Of a stretch of DNA of 64,000 bases, positions 12,319 to 22,980 are shown piece after piece. The first letter of the stretch is position 1; every line of letters begins with the position of its first letter. The DNA lies in the NCBI GenBank assembly GCA_000310025.1, contig FN649755.1, forward strand, positions 3,941,923-4,005,922, in the 5' to 3' direction. The stretch is from Ectocarpus siliculosus (taxonomy: Eukaryota > Sar > Phaeophyceae > Ectocarpales > Ectocarpaceae). The position numbers and the translations under genes were made by a program. A model generated the notes under the pieces. The model worked only from the letters and a program-made list of their open reading frames with translations. It was not told the DNA's origin and did no database searches.

Positions 12319-13871
12319 CCTACCTTCAACTCGGGCTACATGTCTGTGTGAACCCTCCCCCCAAGAGCCAGGAGCAAGAAACTAACGACGTGATGAAAAA
12401 GTCCCAACAAAGGGAGGGACATCAACGTCGTCGCGGATAGCGTGCACTCCGAGTACAACATATTTTTCACCAGTGGGCGGAAGATGTTGCCATAGTCAGT
12501 GCTGATGTGAAATCGACGAAGTACATACAAACAATAATTGTTTGGGTGTCATTGTCCCCAAAACAACGCGAACAACCGCTGCTGTGAGAAGGAACAGTAA
12601 AGATGGAGAAACATTGAGCGTTATGCGCCGCAGCCGCCGTAAGATGGGAGAACAAACACAGATTATATGCATACGACAAAATAAACCCTCTCTTAACGAA
12701 GCTTCCCCCGATCAGGGACATCCCAGGAATCAAAGACATTACTCCCAACACTACAAAGTAGTCAAAATAATACACTGCACGGAAGAGTACCGTCCGCAGG
12801 TACAGCGTGGACACACGCACGAATTCCATTATCACCATACATACCGGTCCGGTCTGGCTGATTGAGCAATAAACGGGCGCATGATGTTCAACAACTTGCC
12901 GGCAGAGAACAACAGCAGAGGATTTCTCTGGCATAACACAAAATATACACCGTGATAAATGGCTTGCGAGAGTCTTCCACATGGTCAAATGCAAAATCGC
13001 GTCTACCACCTACCACTGGTGTGGAGAATGCCCGGGCACGAGCAATCTTCCAAGGAAATTCTAGAAGAACTCGAAGGCGTTCCACTCTAACAGCTCGTCG
13101 CCGTGAAATCTGAGGAGCAGGATGCTGCTTGTTGTGTTGCTGGGTACAAAAAGTGGAGGCACAACAAGCTTTGGAGCCGGATGGTTGTGTCGTTGTGATC
13201 GGTCGTGGTGGAAAGTGGGGACTGCACCGCTGGCCTTTTCCGTAGGGTGCGGGTGCGGAAAGTTGGCATCGAGTTATCTTGGCTTCTACATGTAAAGAGG
13301 AAAAAACTTTTCGTTTCGGTCCAAGAGGAGCCTCACGAAGAGCCAGCCCGGTGCATATGTGGAGGATAGGGGTCAGAGGGGCAGACGACAGAATCCAATG
13401 ATGGGAGAAAAAAATAAAATAAATACATGTGTATCTCAGTCAATCAACCAGTTGTTTTTCTTTCACTCTTTCAAGCCCGGGGGAATGACCCGTTCGTTTT
13501 CCGCTTAAAAACAAAATGTGCCGCGCGCATGCATGCACATGTATATTTTCTAGTATAATTTTTATGAAAAATATACTTTAGTCTGTCTACACACAAACAC
13601 AGAAAGACTACCCATTTGAGATATACCCACAGTCGAACGGGATGTGGTGGAGTACTTTCAAGTGAGAGTGGAGTATAAAAGTAAGGGAGAAGGCGCCGAA
13701 AATAATACCACCCCGTTTAAGCATATGGTGGCCTTCGCTTGTCAGGTGGGCGGTGATTCAGCACTGCGGAGGTGGTTCCAAAAATGGCCGAATAGCGTGG
13801 CATCGGTGAATGGAGCCAGTCGTGAATCCCTGTCTACTGTACCTACCTGCCTGCCCATCTGGGGTGCGCTC

Positions 13872-13937
13872 GCTGCTGCTGCTGATGCTGATGCTGCTGG
13901 TGATGCTGCTGCTGCTGCTGCTGCTACTGCTGTTGTT
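13872..13937. repeat. GCT trinucleotide microsatellite
   Basis: A run of GCT units with interspersed GAT and GGT. It makes poly-Ala, poly-Leu and poly-Ser artefact frames on both strands. Confidence 0.9.
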
Positions 13938-15051
13938 CCCGATTTGGGTTCCTGCGCGAACGCACACGAAGCTGTGTCTGTTGAGAACTTGTGCAAGCGG
14001 AGGTTGAGGTTCGCGGGGCTCTTCGAGGTAATAAATACGTGCGCTGTGTGAGCTGCTGAGTGTTCTTCAAAACCAAGCGGCAGCAGCCACAGCCAGCTGC
14101 GGGCTGGTCTGCTGCCTGTTTCTGTTGTCATTGTTCACTACACGCCTTGATGGCGCTCATGAGCCCACCCCGAAAGGATCACTTGTTGTAAGTGTGGGGT
14201 TAGAAAACGTGCGTGTCTCCGCAGAAGAACCGATAGTGCTACGTTGGGATTTTCCACGGGCACGCAGACAGTTCAAGGCGAAGAAGATGATGTTCGAACA
14301 GGCGTGTGCGCGAGAGGTGTTTGTATTTTGGGCAATGCTGATAAGTTACTCCGTGTACTGCTGCGAACAAGGTGCTCCCCAGGCCTCGCTGGGGTGGATG
14401 TGCTGTTGTTTCGTAGTGCCCGAGGTCATAGTTGATGGTGGTACCAAATACTGCTGGCTGGCCGAGATTGTCGGTACTAACCGCTGTGGTCGTTCGTGCT
14501 GTTTGTGGTAAAGAGTCTCTACTTGTCTGTTCTGTAGGCATCTACTGTACAATATCACTCTCAACATGTGTTAACACGCGCACACAGCAAAGGGTTCTTC
14601 CACTCGATCATGGGCCACCACGACGTGCATCGCACCATCAGAGGTGAAGTTTATCGTTCACCTGGTTGTTGTCTTTTCTGTCCGTTGGGGGCACCCTAAT
14701 CGACATGACGAGATGACGAGTATGCGTTATGCGTAAAGCGTGGTATGCGTTATGCATAACGAGTCAGGGACTCCTAAGGGTCACAAGACGTAAAGATTCA
14801 ATAAAGATTCACCGACAAACGTGTAGAGTGGTTCAGAGGTGGAGTCAGTCGCGGGCGATGCCACGAACACTTCACCGGGGTGCAGACGATAAATCTTGAT
14901 CTCTGTATTCCCGACGCCCCTCCACTGCCCCTTTGTCTTGTCGCATGCCCAATGCTTTCATAGACACTTCCTGGTTTGGTTCGAAATTCGAAATCGTTGT
15001 CTGTGTCGCCCCACTCTGAACTGTTCTTTACGCTTGACTCACGGGTAGGTT

Positions 15052-17339
15052 GCAGCAGAAAACTGGCTGCGGACGCTTGACCTCCGCCACAAAAGTGTGG
15101 AGTGGATCATGCCCCCGGCCCCCCTGTTGCCGCCAGATGAGTCCGAGTGGGCGCAAGTGGGCGCCTTTCCCACGGCCTCTCGCGGGTTTCCTACTTTGGA
15201 CGAGGTCACCCGGGACCCGATGGAAGGCGAATTACGTCGCTTGCCATGGCAGGCTCCCGTGTGGGATGCCAAGGGTTTCGTCCCAGGATTCGTGCGAGCC
15301 CATGCTGGGTTCTGGGAGGAGTGCATTCTCCGTGATCATCCCTTACGAGATACGTTGACTTCGTACATCCGGGATGGCGTTGACCTTTATGACCTTCTGC
15401 TTCCCAAATTCCGAGGCGAGTCGCCGTCTCTCCCCTACAATGTTGAGCATTTCCCGCAGCGCATTTTCTCCAACCACCGTTGGCCGCTGGAATTTGACAA
15501 CTTCGTCGACGCGGAAATGCAATCCTTGCTCGACCGAGGTTGCATTTCCCGGTGGGCTGACGTCAAGAGCTCCACCGGTCCGGTGCGTCCTCGCATGATC
15601 ATGGCTTTGTCGGTGGAGACGTCCAAACCGCGTCTTATTTATGACGCTCGACCGCTTAACAGCTGCACACGCAAAATACCTTTCGCCATGGACACGGTAG
15701 CGCGCGTGGCTAGCATTGCGTCGTCGGGATGCTACATGACGTCACTCGACGACTCCTCAGCGTTTCATCATGTTCTTCTGCGGCCATCGTCATGGCCTCT
15801 CTTCGGCTTATCCTACAAGGGGCGTCGACTACTGCTGGTGCGTCCTCCCGTTCGGATTTAGCCTCAGCCCGTACGTCTACCATACTCTCAGCGAAGCGAA
15901 GGCGGCCTTTCAGCGTTCCAAAGGCGCCCCTTCTCTCGCATACCTCGATGATTCTTGGCGGAGCAACTTTCTGGCCACATATGGTCGGCCGGCGCGGGAT
16001 CAGTGGTTGGCAGCCGGGGAAGCGACTCACGTCGCCATGCTGACTTCGCTCTTCTGCGGACAGTTCCTGTCACTCAAGAAGTGCGAGCTTCGACCCGTCA
16101 AAGCTCTACAATACCTCGGCATCATCTGCGATTCGGAGACGATGACATTCCGGATCCCGCAAGAGAAGCTGGACAAGCTGCATGGCTTACTGCAGACAGC
16201 TCTGGCCGATGGGGGAGTGTCCTACCGAACGCTGCAGCGCGTTGCGGGTAAGTGCATGAGCATGACGGTGGCGATTCGGCCGGCGTCGCTTTGGACGCAT
16301 GCCATGTTTGCCGTCCTTTCCGCGATGGACAAAACCAACCAGCGTCAGATCGATCTGACACGTGATGCTTACGCGGATCTACGGCAAGAATTCCAGAAGT
16401 GGCTGTCGCTGACGGCTTCTTCACACGAAGGGCCGTGGCAGCGAGCGAGCCACCTCATCGTCAAAATCGACGGATCATCAGACGCGTCTTCCCTTGGCTG
16501 GGGTGGTGCTATTAACATTAAGGGAGCTCAATACCGCGCAGGTGGCGTGTTCCCCGACGATTGGCTACACAAACATATTAACAAGAAAGAGATGTTTGCG
16601 TTGTACCACTTGTTGCGCCTATTCTGTGCGCGCTTTCCGGCTTCCTTGCAGCGGGCGCACAGTGCTCATCGACGTCGACAACACCGCGGTGTGTGGATCT
16701 TTCAACAGGGGGCGAGCGCGCGACCCAGAAACGCACGCACTTCTTGTTCGTTTGTTCGAGCTACAAGTCGAGTATGAGTTTATGCTGTCCCTCAAATGGG
16801 TCCCGTCGGCTGCCAATGTCGTCGCTGATGATATCTCTCGCCCTTCGCGTGAGGGCATCATCAGGCTCAACCCGGCGGCCTTTCAGGCTCTCTGGGCAGA
16901 CATGGGGCCGTTTACTATCGACCTCATGGCCTCCGACGCTTCGGCTCAACGTATCCCGGAGTCGGACGTTGTTCTGCCGTTTTTCTCGCGCTATGATTGC
17001 GAGGGTTCATCGGGTGTAGATGTTTTCGCCCAAGACGTGTCGTTGCGCCCAGGTTCTCTGGATCGAGCATTCGGTTATTGTTTCCCGCCGCCGGTGATGG
17101 CGGGCCACGTAGTGCAACACCTTGCGGAGTGCCACGCGCATGCGGTTATTGTTGTACCGGGTTTTAGGTCTTACTGGTTCCCTCGAGTGCAGCAGGCGGC
17201 AGTACGGTCTTTGCTGATTTCCCCGCCTAATGCGGGGGGATATTTCCAGTGGCCCTGCCCAGATGGGTCCCTGAAAGAGTGGAAGTACCCGAGGTGGTCC
17301 ATGGTAGCTTACGAGGTTGATTTTGGTTCTTGTTTTTAG
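15052..17339 (+). pseudogene. DIRS-type reverse transcriptase-RNase H, frameshifted
   Basis: The frame follows a TAG; the first ATG is at 15109. RT hallmarks are PRLIYDARPLNS, SLDDSSAFHH, LPFGFSLSPY and the catalytic YLDD at 15941-15952. RNase H-like blocks follow: KIDGSSDASSLGWGG, INKKEMFALYHLL, VLIDVDNTAV and NVVADDISR. The reading frame shifts twice. The first shift is near 15820 in a GGGG run, where one extra G is the simplest explanation; the second is near 16650. No premature stop is needed to follow the protein apart from these shifts. The last 130 residues (FTIDLMASDA, VDVFAQD, YCFPPP, VIVVPGFRSYWFP) are in the position where DIRS elements often carry a Dam-like methyltransferase domain. 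The product would copy element RNA to DNA. Confidence 0.85.
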
Positions 17340-17354
17340 GTGGCCGCCGCTTTT

Positions 17355-17355
<1 letters not shown>

Positions 17356-17387
<32 letters not shown>
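17356..17387 (+). repeat. 32-nt A run between the two DIRS frames
   Basis: An uninterrupted run of 32 A lies 16 nt after the TAG ending the polymerase frame and just before the recombinase frame. It starts directly after a GCTTTTC sequence. It keeps the downstream frame in phase but a TGA at 17394-17396 closes it. It may be a microsatellite, a relic of a retrotransposed transcript, or an assembly expansion. Confidence 0.95.
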
Positions 17388-17390
<3 letters not shown>

Positions 17391-17396
17391 CTTTGA

Positions 17397-18854
17397 TTGA
17401 CACCGGTACCTTGTAATGCAGCATGCGACTCTCGTCCATCTTGCCCAGTTCCCTCCCTTTGGCTTGTGGATGGCTTGTGCTTCGTCTCACAGGTCCCCAC
17501 CCTGCCTCCGGGCGGCTGTGTCCAGTTTGTCGCGTGTTCGTCGTGCCAGACGGAAAACGTGGGACATTACAACTATTGTTGGTCCTGCGGTGTTCAGCCT
17601 GCCCGCGGGCGTCCGGTACCGCGTGACCCCCAAGCGGCTCGGGTGTTGATCGATTTCGACGCGCTGCGCGCTCGGGGTGATCAGGTCCTCTCGGCCGCGT
17701 CTAACCGTCGTGCTCAACAGCGTAAGTGCGCCGTAGCGGACGGGTTCGACGCTTTCATACTTTCGGCGACTCAACAACGTCGGGGTTGGAAGCAGGCGTC
17801 GGACCGAGACGTGTTTGACTATCTCTGCTTCTTGGACACACAAGGTAGTGGTACCAAGTGGGTGCACGACAGGGCATGCCCTGGTGTCGGTACGACTCAC
17901 GGCCGCGATTGCCTTCCAAACTCGCCATGTGCTAAGCGGTATGCTGCCGCGTCCATGCAGAAAGGGATCGTGTCCAAGCTGAAGATGGCGATGCAAGAAC
18001 AGTTGGGAAAAGACAGCAGCTGGGACCCTGCCACGCGCTCGGGCAACCCCTGTTGTAGTCCTCTCGTCGACTCCTACCTCGTCTTCACGGGGGAGGAACA
18101 AAAACGTGTGGGTGTCGCTGTCAACCAGGCAGAGGCTATGTTACCGCACGTCCTCATCGATCTGTTGAGGGACATGCGCTCTCGCGCGCAGACTGCGTCC
18201 TCTTTGGCGGAACGTATTGAGCTCACCAGGGACGTCGCTTTGTTTTCGCTGGCGTTCGCCTCCATGCGGCGAGGCCATGATCTCTCCTTCACTATGGGAT
18301 CGCAAGTTCTGCGGTTGCCCGCGGGGCAGGGTCTGATTTTCAACTTCCAATTCGGCAAGACCCTCCGCGACTCCGTTGATGCCGTGGTCGTGCGTCCGGA
18401 CGTCGCTTGCCCGTCTATTTGTGCTGTAAGCAATGTTACGGCCTACATCAGTGCGGCGGAGGGTATTGGCTGGGATTTGTCCCAAGGACATCTGTTTCCT
18501 ATCGTTCTGCTGGATGGAACTCGGGGCTGTGCTCCGCTTACGGCGGTTCAGATGACGGCTGCCCTACAAGGGCATCTGCGAGCGGCGGGACTGCCGCACC
18601 GCTACACTATGCATTCGTTCCGCGTTGGAGGTTCGGTAGCGCAGTCGCTTGACGGAACGGCGATGGACGCTATCATGAAAATTGCCGGGTGGCGTACGGA
18701 GAGTGTAGCGAAGCGATATGTTGGCGCCACTACTAGTGTGGGGGCAACGGGTTCCAAGAGGATCCGGAGCGAGCTGTACGCAGACTCAAACGCGTTGCCG
18801 TTGTCGGCTGACTTCACATGCGATTTCTCTGCGTGTGCTCGCCGCGAAAAATAA
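17397..18854 (+). CDS. Tyrosine recombinase of the DIRS-like element
   Basis: An open frame of 485 codons. Near residues 48-67 it has a CxxC...CxxC zinc-ribbon-like motif (CSSCQ then CWSCG). The C-terminal half has the tyrosine recombinase signature in order: Arg in ASMRRGHDL, His-x-x-Arg in TMHSFRVGGS, the AGWR block, and Tyr in AKRYVGA, the expected nucleophile. It would cut and join DNA at element integration. The frame has no in-frame ATG until about residue 185, well after the zinc motif, so it is probably expressed by splicing or fusion to the upstream frame. A CACAG-GT acceptor-like site lies near 17490. It is the only intact gene of the element. Confidence 0.85.
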   Translation: MTPVPCNAACDSRPSCPVPSLWLVDGLCFVSQVPTLPPGGCVQFVACSSCQTENVGHYNYCWSCGVQPARGRPVPRDPQAARVLIDFDALRARGDQVLSAASNRRAQQRKCAVADGFDAFILSATQQRRGWKQASDRDVFDYLCFLDTQGSGTKWVHDRACPGVGTTHGRDCLPNSPCAKRYAAASMQKGIVSKLKMAMQEQLGKDSSWDPATRSGNPCCSPLVDSYLVFTGEEQKRVGVAVNQAEAMLPHVLIDLLRDMRSRAQTASSLAERIELTRDVALFSLAFASMRRGHDLSFTMGSQVLRLPAGQGLIFNFQFGKTLRDSVDAVVVRPDVACPSICAVSNVTAYISAAEGIGWDLSQGHLFPIVLLDGTRGCAPLTAVQMTAALQGHLRAAGLPHRYTMHSFRVGGSVAQSLDGTAMDAIMKIAGWRTESVAKRYVGATTSVGATGSKRIRSELYADSNALPLSADFTCDFSACARREK

Positions 18855-18898
18855 GAAAGTTTGGGTGGGCGAGACCTAGCTTAGAGGCGTGAGTGGTC

Positions 18899-18904
18899 AA
18901 TAAA
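18899..18904 (+). promoter_or_regulatory. AATAAA, possible polyadenylation signal
   Basis: A canonical AATAAA 45 nt after the recombinase stop, in the right place to end the DIRS transcript. Such hexamers occur by chance, so this is only suggestive. Confidence 0.35.
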
Positions 18905-19733
18905 TAAGATGTGACAGATCGGATAATTAACAAGAAAGTAATGGGCGGGACCACAGACCGGCGCAGGAGGCCTCACCCAACCAAATCCAATACTTACATT
19001 GAATGATCTGGGTAAGGGATAAGAATACAACAGTATTCTACAGCCCGAGAATATCTATTCCCGAACCCGCTCATCTCTCTAGACTTTGTAAAGAGTGCAA
19101 TTATTATGCATATGTAGGGTTTCAACTTGTTTGTTGCTCGGGTCGTTTTTCTCTGATGCTGGGACAGCGTTTTTCTCGCACTTTCTTCTGCATGGCACGC
19201 AGAGGACCCGTCGGTACATTACCCGTTACGTGTGGGGCTCGAGAGATACCGGTGGTTGTTGCGCGTTAGGGCCGCCTAAAAGTCGCCGAGACTAGCGCTA
19301 TTTCAGGGGTTGGTAATCCGAACCATGAAGGTCTCCTCGATCAAACGGCAAGAAAACTGGAAACATAACTGTTTTTTGCCCCGTGCCACGAGCACGCGCC
19401 CACGCGCCCACACAGCTGCTGTGTTGTTGTGTACACACCTGCCACAAAAAATGGGAAACAGGATCACACAAGAAGAGTAAGTGATCAAATGCAGCGGCTT
19501 CCAGCAGTAGGACCTGCAGCGAAGACAGCTCTAGCCTATGCATAAAAAAGCACACACTCGCGCACATCAAGCGAAAAGTCCGGGCGGGAGAAAAGAGAAT
19601 GATGTAAATTCCTGGCAGATTAGTATGTAACCCCGTACATAATGTACATTGTCTGGACCACAGCACGACTACTGCTGTACATTGTCTGTTTCCCGCACCG
19701 TACGTAGTTGTCACTGCTCCGCTTTGTGAAACG

Positions 19734-19783
19734 CGCGCGGGTAGGTAACCTTGTCTACCGCGCGGGTAGGTAACCTTGTCTAC
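19734..19783. repeat. Perfect 25-bp tandem duplication
   Basis: Two identical head-to-tail copies of a 25-bp unit starting CGCGCGGGTAGG and ending CTTGTCTAC. Identity of the copies implies a recent duplication. Confidence 0.9.
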
Positions 19784-20463
19784 CCAACGTGGTCTACCAT
19801 GCTTTGGTGTTAGGTGGTACGCTGTGTGAAAACAAACACAGTGTACCTACCTGCTGTGTGTGGTGCTCGTTTGCCTCTCATCGGCCTCTGACTTGCTGTA
19901 CACACATCTGCCAAGCCGAGTGTCCCCCAGGTGGTTGAACTGTACAAAGTCTGGTACTGGAAAATATTGCTGACTTGGCTCCAATATGTCCGCAGTGCAT
20001 TTATTTCGGGACACTTTCATTCTGACGTGAAGAAGCCAAGTCAGTCTTCGTCCCTCGGGAATGTATGGCCTCTCCCCCAATGAGCGGGCGCGATTTCTTC
20101 TGGACGCATACATCGGTATCACTAGACTATGTACTTGCTGTAGTACTGGACGCCCAAATGGGGACACACTTTGGGGACACAGCACTCCAACTTGTTGTTT
20201 GCCGCACCGTGGTCGTCACGACAATCGTTAGGATCCGCGGTGTGGAAAGCACGTGGGGAACCTTGGCCTACTCTAGCCATTGCTAGGTGGGACGATTGGC
20301 CCCCCGCCCCTGTTGGATAACTTGGTGCACCCGGCGCAGTTGTATTCTACCAGGGGTATATTTAGACGGCAAAAAAAAAGAACCGCGCGGCGAGTTTACC
20401 GGCAACAATCAAATACAGAAAACTCCCCGCGGGTGTGGTAACCCGCATCTGTGATGTTCCGGA

Positions 20464-20606
20464 GCGTGATAGCTCTGATGTGTTGACGCTGGTGGTTTGA
20501 TAGCTTTGTGATGGCGTGATAGCCTGGAGGCGTGACAGCCTGGCAGCGTGATAGCTGGTGGATATGTAGTGTGGACACGGGCGTGATAGCCCAGGGCCGT
20601 GATGGT
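20464..20606. repeat. GCGTGATAGC minisatellite
   Basis: GCGTGATAGC or a one-base variant occurs six times (about 20464, 20514, 20530, 20546, 20581, 20597) separated by short variable spacers, several of which begin CTGG or CCTGG. The spacing is irregular (16-50 bp). No protein role is visible. Confidence 0.7.
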
Positions 20607-20680
20607 CGGCAAAAAAGGAGGATGAATGATCCAAGGGCATGCGGCCAACACCGTTGCAGACACGCGTAATACCCAGAAAA

Positions 20681-20743
20681 CAATAATAAAAAATATAATA
20701 AAAATAATAATAATAATAGTAATAATAATAATAATAATAATAT
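20681..20743. repeat. AAT microsatellite
   Basis: Mainly AAT repeats with a few interruptions. It ends where the 130-bp dispersed repeat begins. Confidence 0.9.
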
Positions 20744-20877
20744 GTGGCAATGGTGGTACCACGATTCCCCCAATTTATCACAGCTAGCTGCAGAACCCCC
20801 GAAATTCCCCGCTCCATCTTCTCGGAACGTGCCTCGGTTGCAATAATCTGTCAATGCTGTGAGCACATCCAACAGCC
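20740..20877 (+). repeat. 130-bp dispersed repeat, copy A
   Basis: From AATATGTGGCAA to CATCCAACAG this segment matches 54737-54869 closely, including AATTCCCCGCTCCATCTTCT and GCAATAATCTGTCAATGC. Similarity stops sharply at both ends in both copies, so it behaves as a discrete short mobile repeat. Copy A starts at the end of an AAT tract. Confidence 0.85.
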
Positions 20878-21776
20878 CCCCAGCCCCCCTGTGGGGCGGG
20901 CGGCCAGCATGCGTCGGACGGGTGCACCGGTTTGATAGGCAGAGGAATTAGAGGCGATAATGACATCGGTACGAAGAGAGGGGTATGTAAGTCTTGGACG
21001 ATATGGGGTCCACGCGTCCGTCCGTTGCGTAGATATATATGTACTGTAATCGGCGGCAACCAAAATTGATACAACCGAAAGCAATATTCGTGGAAAGGTC
21101 AATGCCCGATCACCAAACGTAAGGCGGACGGAAGACGAGGGTGGGGAATTTAACGAGGAGGGAATGCATGCATGGATGAGATCGAACATTACATCAATTC
21201 ACTCAGGTGACATGTCCGCTTTCAATAACACATGGGCTCGTATCGGAGGCTCGTAGACAAAAACCTATGGAGGTTTGATACGCATCCGGATGATGTACAT
21301 GTAGTCTAGCTACACCAGCAGTTCGAATGATCCGAAACAACACGACACAACATGTTCAACACTACGGGTGCATGCACGCGCACAGACTGTCTACAGCAGC
21401 ATCGTGTCACTTTACCCGTTGATGTCCCATTGAAGTGCCCTTCGCACGGTCGCAGGAGGAATGTCATGCAGCCTATGTGTGTCCCAAAAGATTCGGTAGT
21501 TTCGGCGTTACCGAGCGATTGAGCGTACACGGAAAAAAAATGAAGTCGAGCTGAACTAATTTTTCCCATACGATAACATAGTAAGGTGCGTCGCTGTACA
21601 ACTCTACATACCCGCTATTGCAGCGAGCGCCGAATCTACTGAGAAAAGTAGCTATCCTACCGCTCCAGATCTCTGCCACGATCGTTGTGTGTGTTGCCAT
21701 CTTTGCTCCTCGAGTGGTCCAGTCTCGTCGGTACACCCAACACATTAGGGTTATGTACACTTTTTTACCATTTAAT

Positions 21777-21972
21777 GGACACGTCCGGACATCCGTGGAC
21801 ACGTCCATGGACGTCCGTGGACACGTCGGTGGCACGTCCGTGAACGTCCGTCCAAGGATGTCCACCGACGTCCACAGACGCGTCGACGGACGTCTTCGGA
21901 CGTCCGTGGATGTCCATGGACGTTGTCCGTGGGCATTTCCTTGGACATGTCCACAGACGGGAAGTGTTCGGA
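21777..21972. repeat. GTCCRTGGAC palindrome array, copy 1
   Basis: About 200 bp built from the self-complementary decamer GTCC(A/G)TGGAC and relatives, joined so that GGACGTCC and GGACACGTCC also recur. Most units are 10-12 bp. The whole stretch could fold into many alternative hairpins. The same motif makes a second array at 36401-36610. Confidence 0.9.
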
Positions 21973-22149
21973 AGTCCACTGTCCACGAGACGGATCACGA
22001 TTGTTTCCTTTTGCGCCCGCCCCTCTCCCACACTTTCGGGGTTTTGATCATCCGCCCGCCCATGAGCAGCCCATGGACAGCCCATGGACAGCTCATCACG
22101 CCTCCAGCCCGGATAGGTGATGGGGGGGGGGGGGGGGGGGGGGGGGTGG

Positions 22150-22686
22150 NNNNNNNNNNNNNNNNNNNNNNNNNNNNNNNNNNNNNNNNNNNNNNNNNNN
22201 NNNNNNNNNNNNNNNNNNNNNNNNNNNNNNNNNNNNNNNNNNNNNNNNNNNNNNNNNNNNNNNNNNNNNNNNNNNNNNNNNNNNNNNNNNNNNNNNNNNN
22301 NNNNNNNNNNNNNNNNNNNNNNNNNNNNNNNNNNNNNNNNNNNNNNNNNNNNNNNNNNNNNNNNNNNNNNNNNNNNNNNNNNNNNNNNNNNNNNNNNNNN
22401 NNNNNNNNNNNNNNNNNNNNNNNNNNNNNNNNNNNNNNNNNNNNNNNNNNNNNNNNNNNNNNNNNNNNNNNNNNNNNNNNNNNNNNNNNNNNNNNNNNNN
22501 NNNNNNNNNNNNNNNNNNNNNNNNNNNNNNNNNNNNNNNNNNNNNNNNNNNNNNNNNNNNNNNNNNNNNNNNNNNNNNNNNNNNNNNNNNNNNNNNNNNN
22601 NNNNNNNNNNNNNNNNNNNNNNNNNNNNNNNNNNNNNNNNNNNNNNNNNNNNNNNNNNNNNNNNNNNNNNNNNNNNNNNNNNNNNN
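22150..22686. other. Assembly gap (537 N)
   Basis: Unknown bases. The left edge is a 25-G run (22122-22146) and the right edge is inside a SINE-like copy. Open frames drawn across it are artefacts. Confidence 0.99.
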
Positions 22687-22980
22687 AACACAACGTGGTG
22701 CGATCATCCCCCCTTGCCCGGAGTGAGGTTTCTCGACCCCCCACAACATAATCTACTCGACCACCATTATGGTCCCCCCCAAAAAAAAAAAAAAAAACGA
22801 GGTAAAAAAAAAAAACGGTAACCTGGTTGCCGAGTTCACGAAGTGAATTGGCTTGTTTTACGACGTCGTTGCCAAGCGACGAAAACCCAATCCCGATGGC
22901 AAACACCGAGTGGGGGGCTTGTTTTACAACGTCGTTCCCAAGCGACGAAAACCCAAACCCCGATGGCAAACACCGGGGGG
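22687..22980 (+). repeat. SINE-like element, copy 1 (partial)
   Basis: This runs from AACACAACGTGGTGCGATCATCCC through GTTTCTCGACCCCC, CGACCACCATTATGG, A-rich tracts and CGGTAACCTGGTTGCCGAG to a 66-bp tandem duplication (22851-22916 and 22917-about 22980) containing CCAAGCGACGAAAACCCAA. The head is lost in the assembly gap. The same blocks occur at 24484-24675 in the same orientation and at 25862-26130 reversed. Confidence 0.75.

Larger units (their letters stand above)
8235..15051. other. Non-coding stretch with hairpin and simple repeats
   Basis: No frame here matches a known family. Contents: a tandem duplication of a CGTCGAGGAGCGCGT block (about 10984-11022), a GTT-rich dispersed repeat (11830-11925), a long hairpin (12238-12318) and a GCT/GCTGAT microsatellite (13872-13937). 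Just upstream of the DIRS element, around 14703-14765, there are short echoes of TATGCGTTATGC and GACGAG. Confidence 0.55.
15052..18854 (+). mobile_element. DIRS-like tyrosine-recombinase retroelement
   Basis: This unit has RT and RNase H (15052-17339) followed by a tyrosine recombinase (17397-18854), which is the defining gene set of DIRS-type retrotransposons. Such elements integrate through the recombinase in place of an integrase or endonuclease. No gag-like frame is recognisable upstream, and I could not find the inverted or split direct terminal repeats these elements should have, so the outer limits are unknown. The polymerase is frameshifted, so this copy looks non-autonomous. An AATAAA at 18899-18904 could serve as polyadenylation signal. 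Confidence 0.85.
18855..22149. other. Non-coding stretch with satellites up to assembly gap
   Basis: No credible gene. It contains a perfect 25-bp duplication (19734-19783), a GCGTGATAGC-type minisatellite (20464-20606), an AAT microsatellite (20681-20743), a 130-bp dispersed repeat (20740-20877), the first GTCCRTGGAC array (21777-21972) and a G25 run at the gap edge. Confidence 0.6.

Noticed and set aside
12467-13009. 180-codon hydrophobic minus-strand frame resembling a membrane protein
   Set aside because: The length is about what chance gives once in this window and no family motif is visible.
13644-14051. Possible gag of the DIRS element
   Set aside because: The frame is dominated by the GCT microsatellite and has no capsid or zinc-knuckle motif.
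21618-22969. Long frames (up to 377 codons) on both strands
   Set aside because: They run through 537 unknown bases and through the GTCCRTGGAC array, so the openness is artificial.
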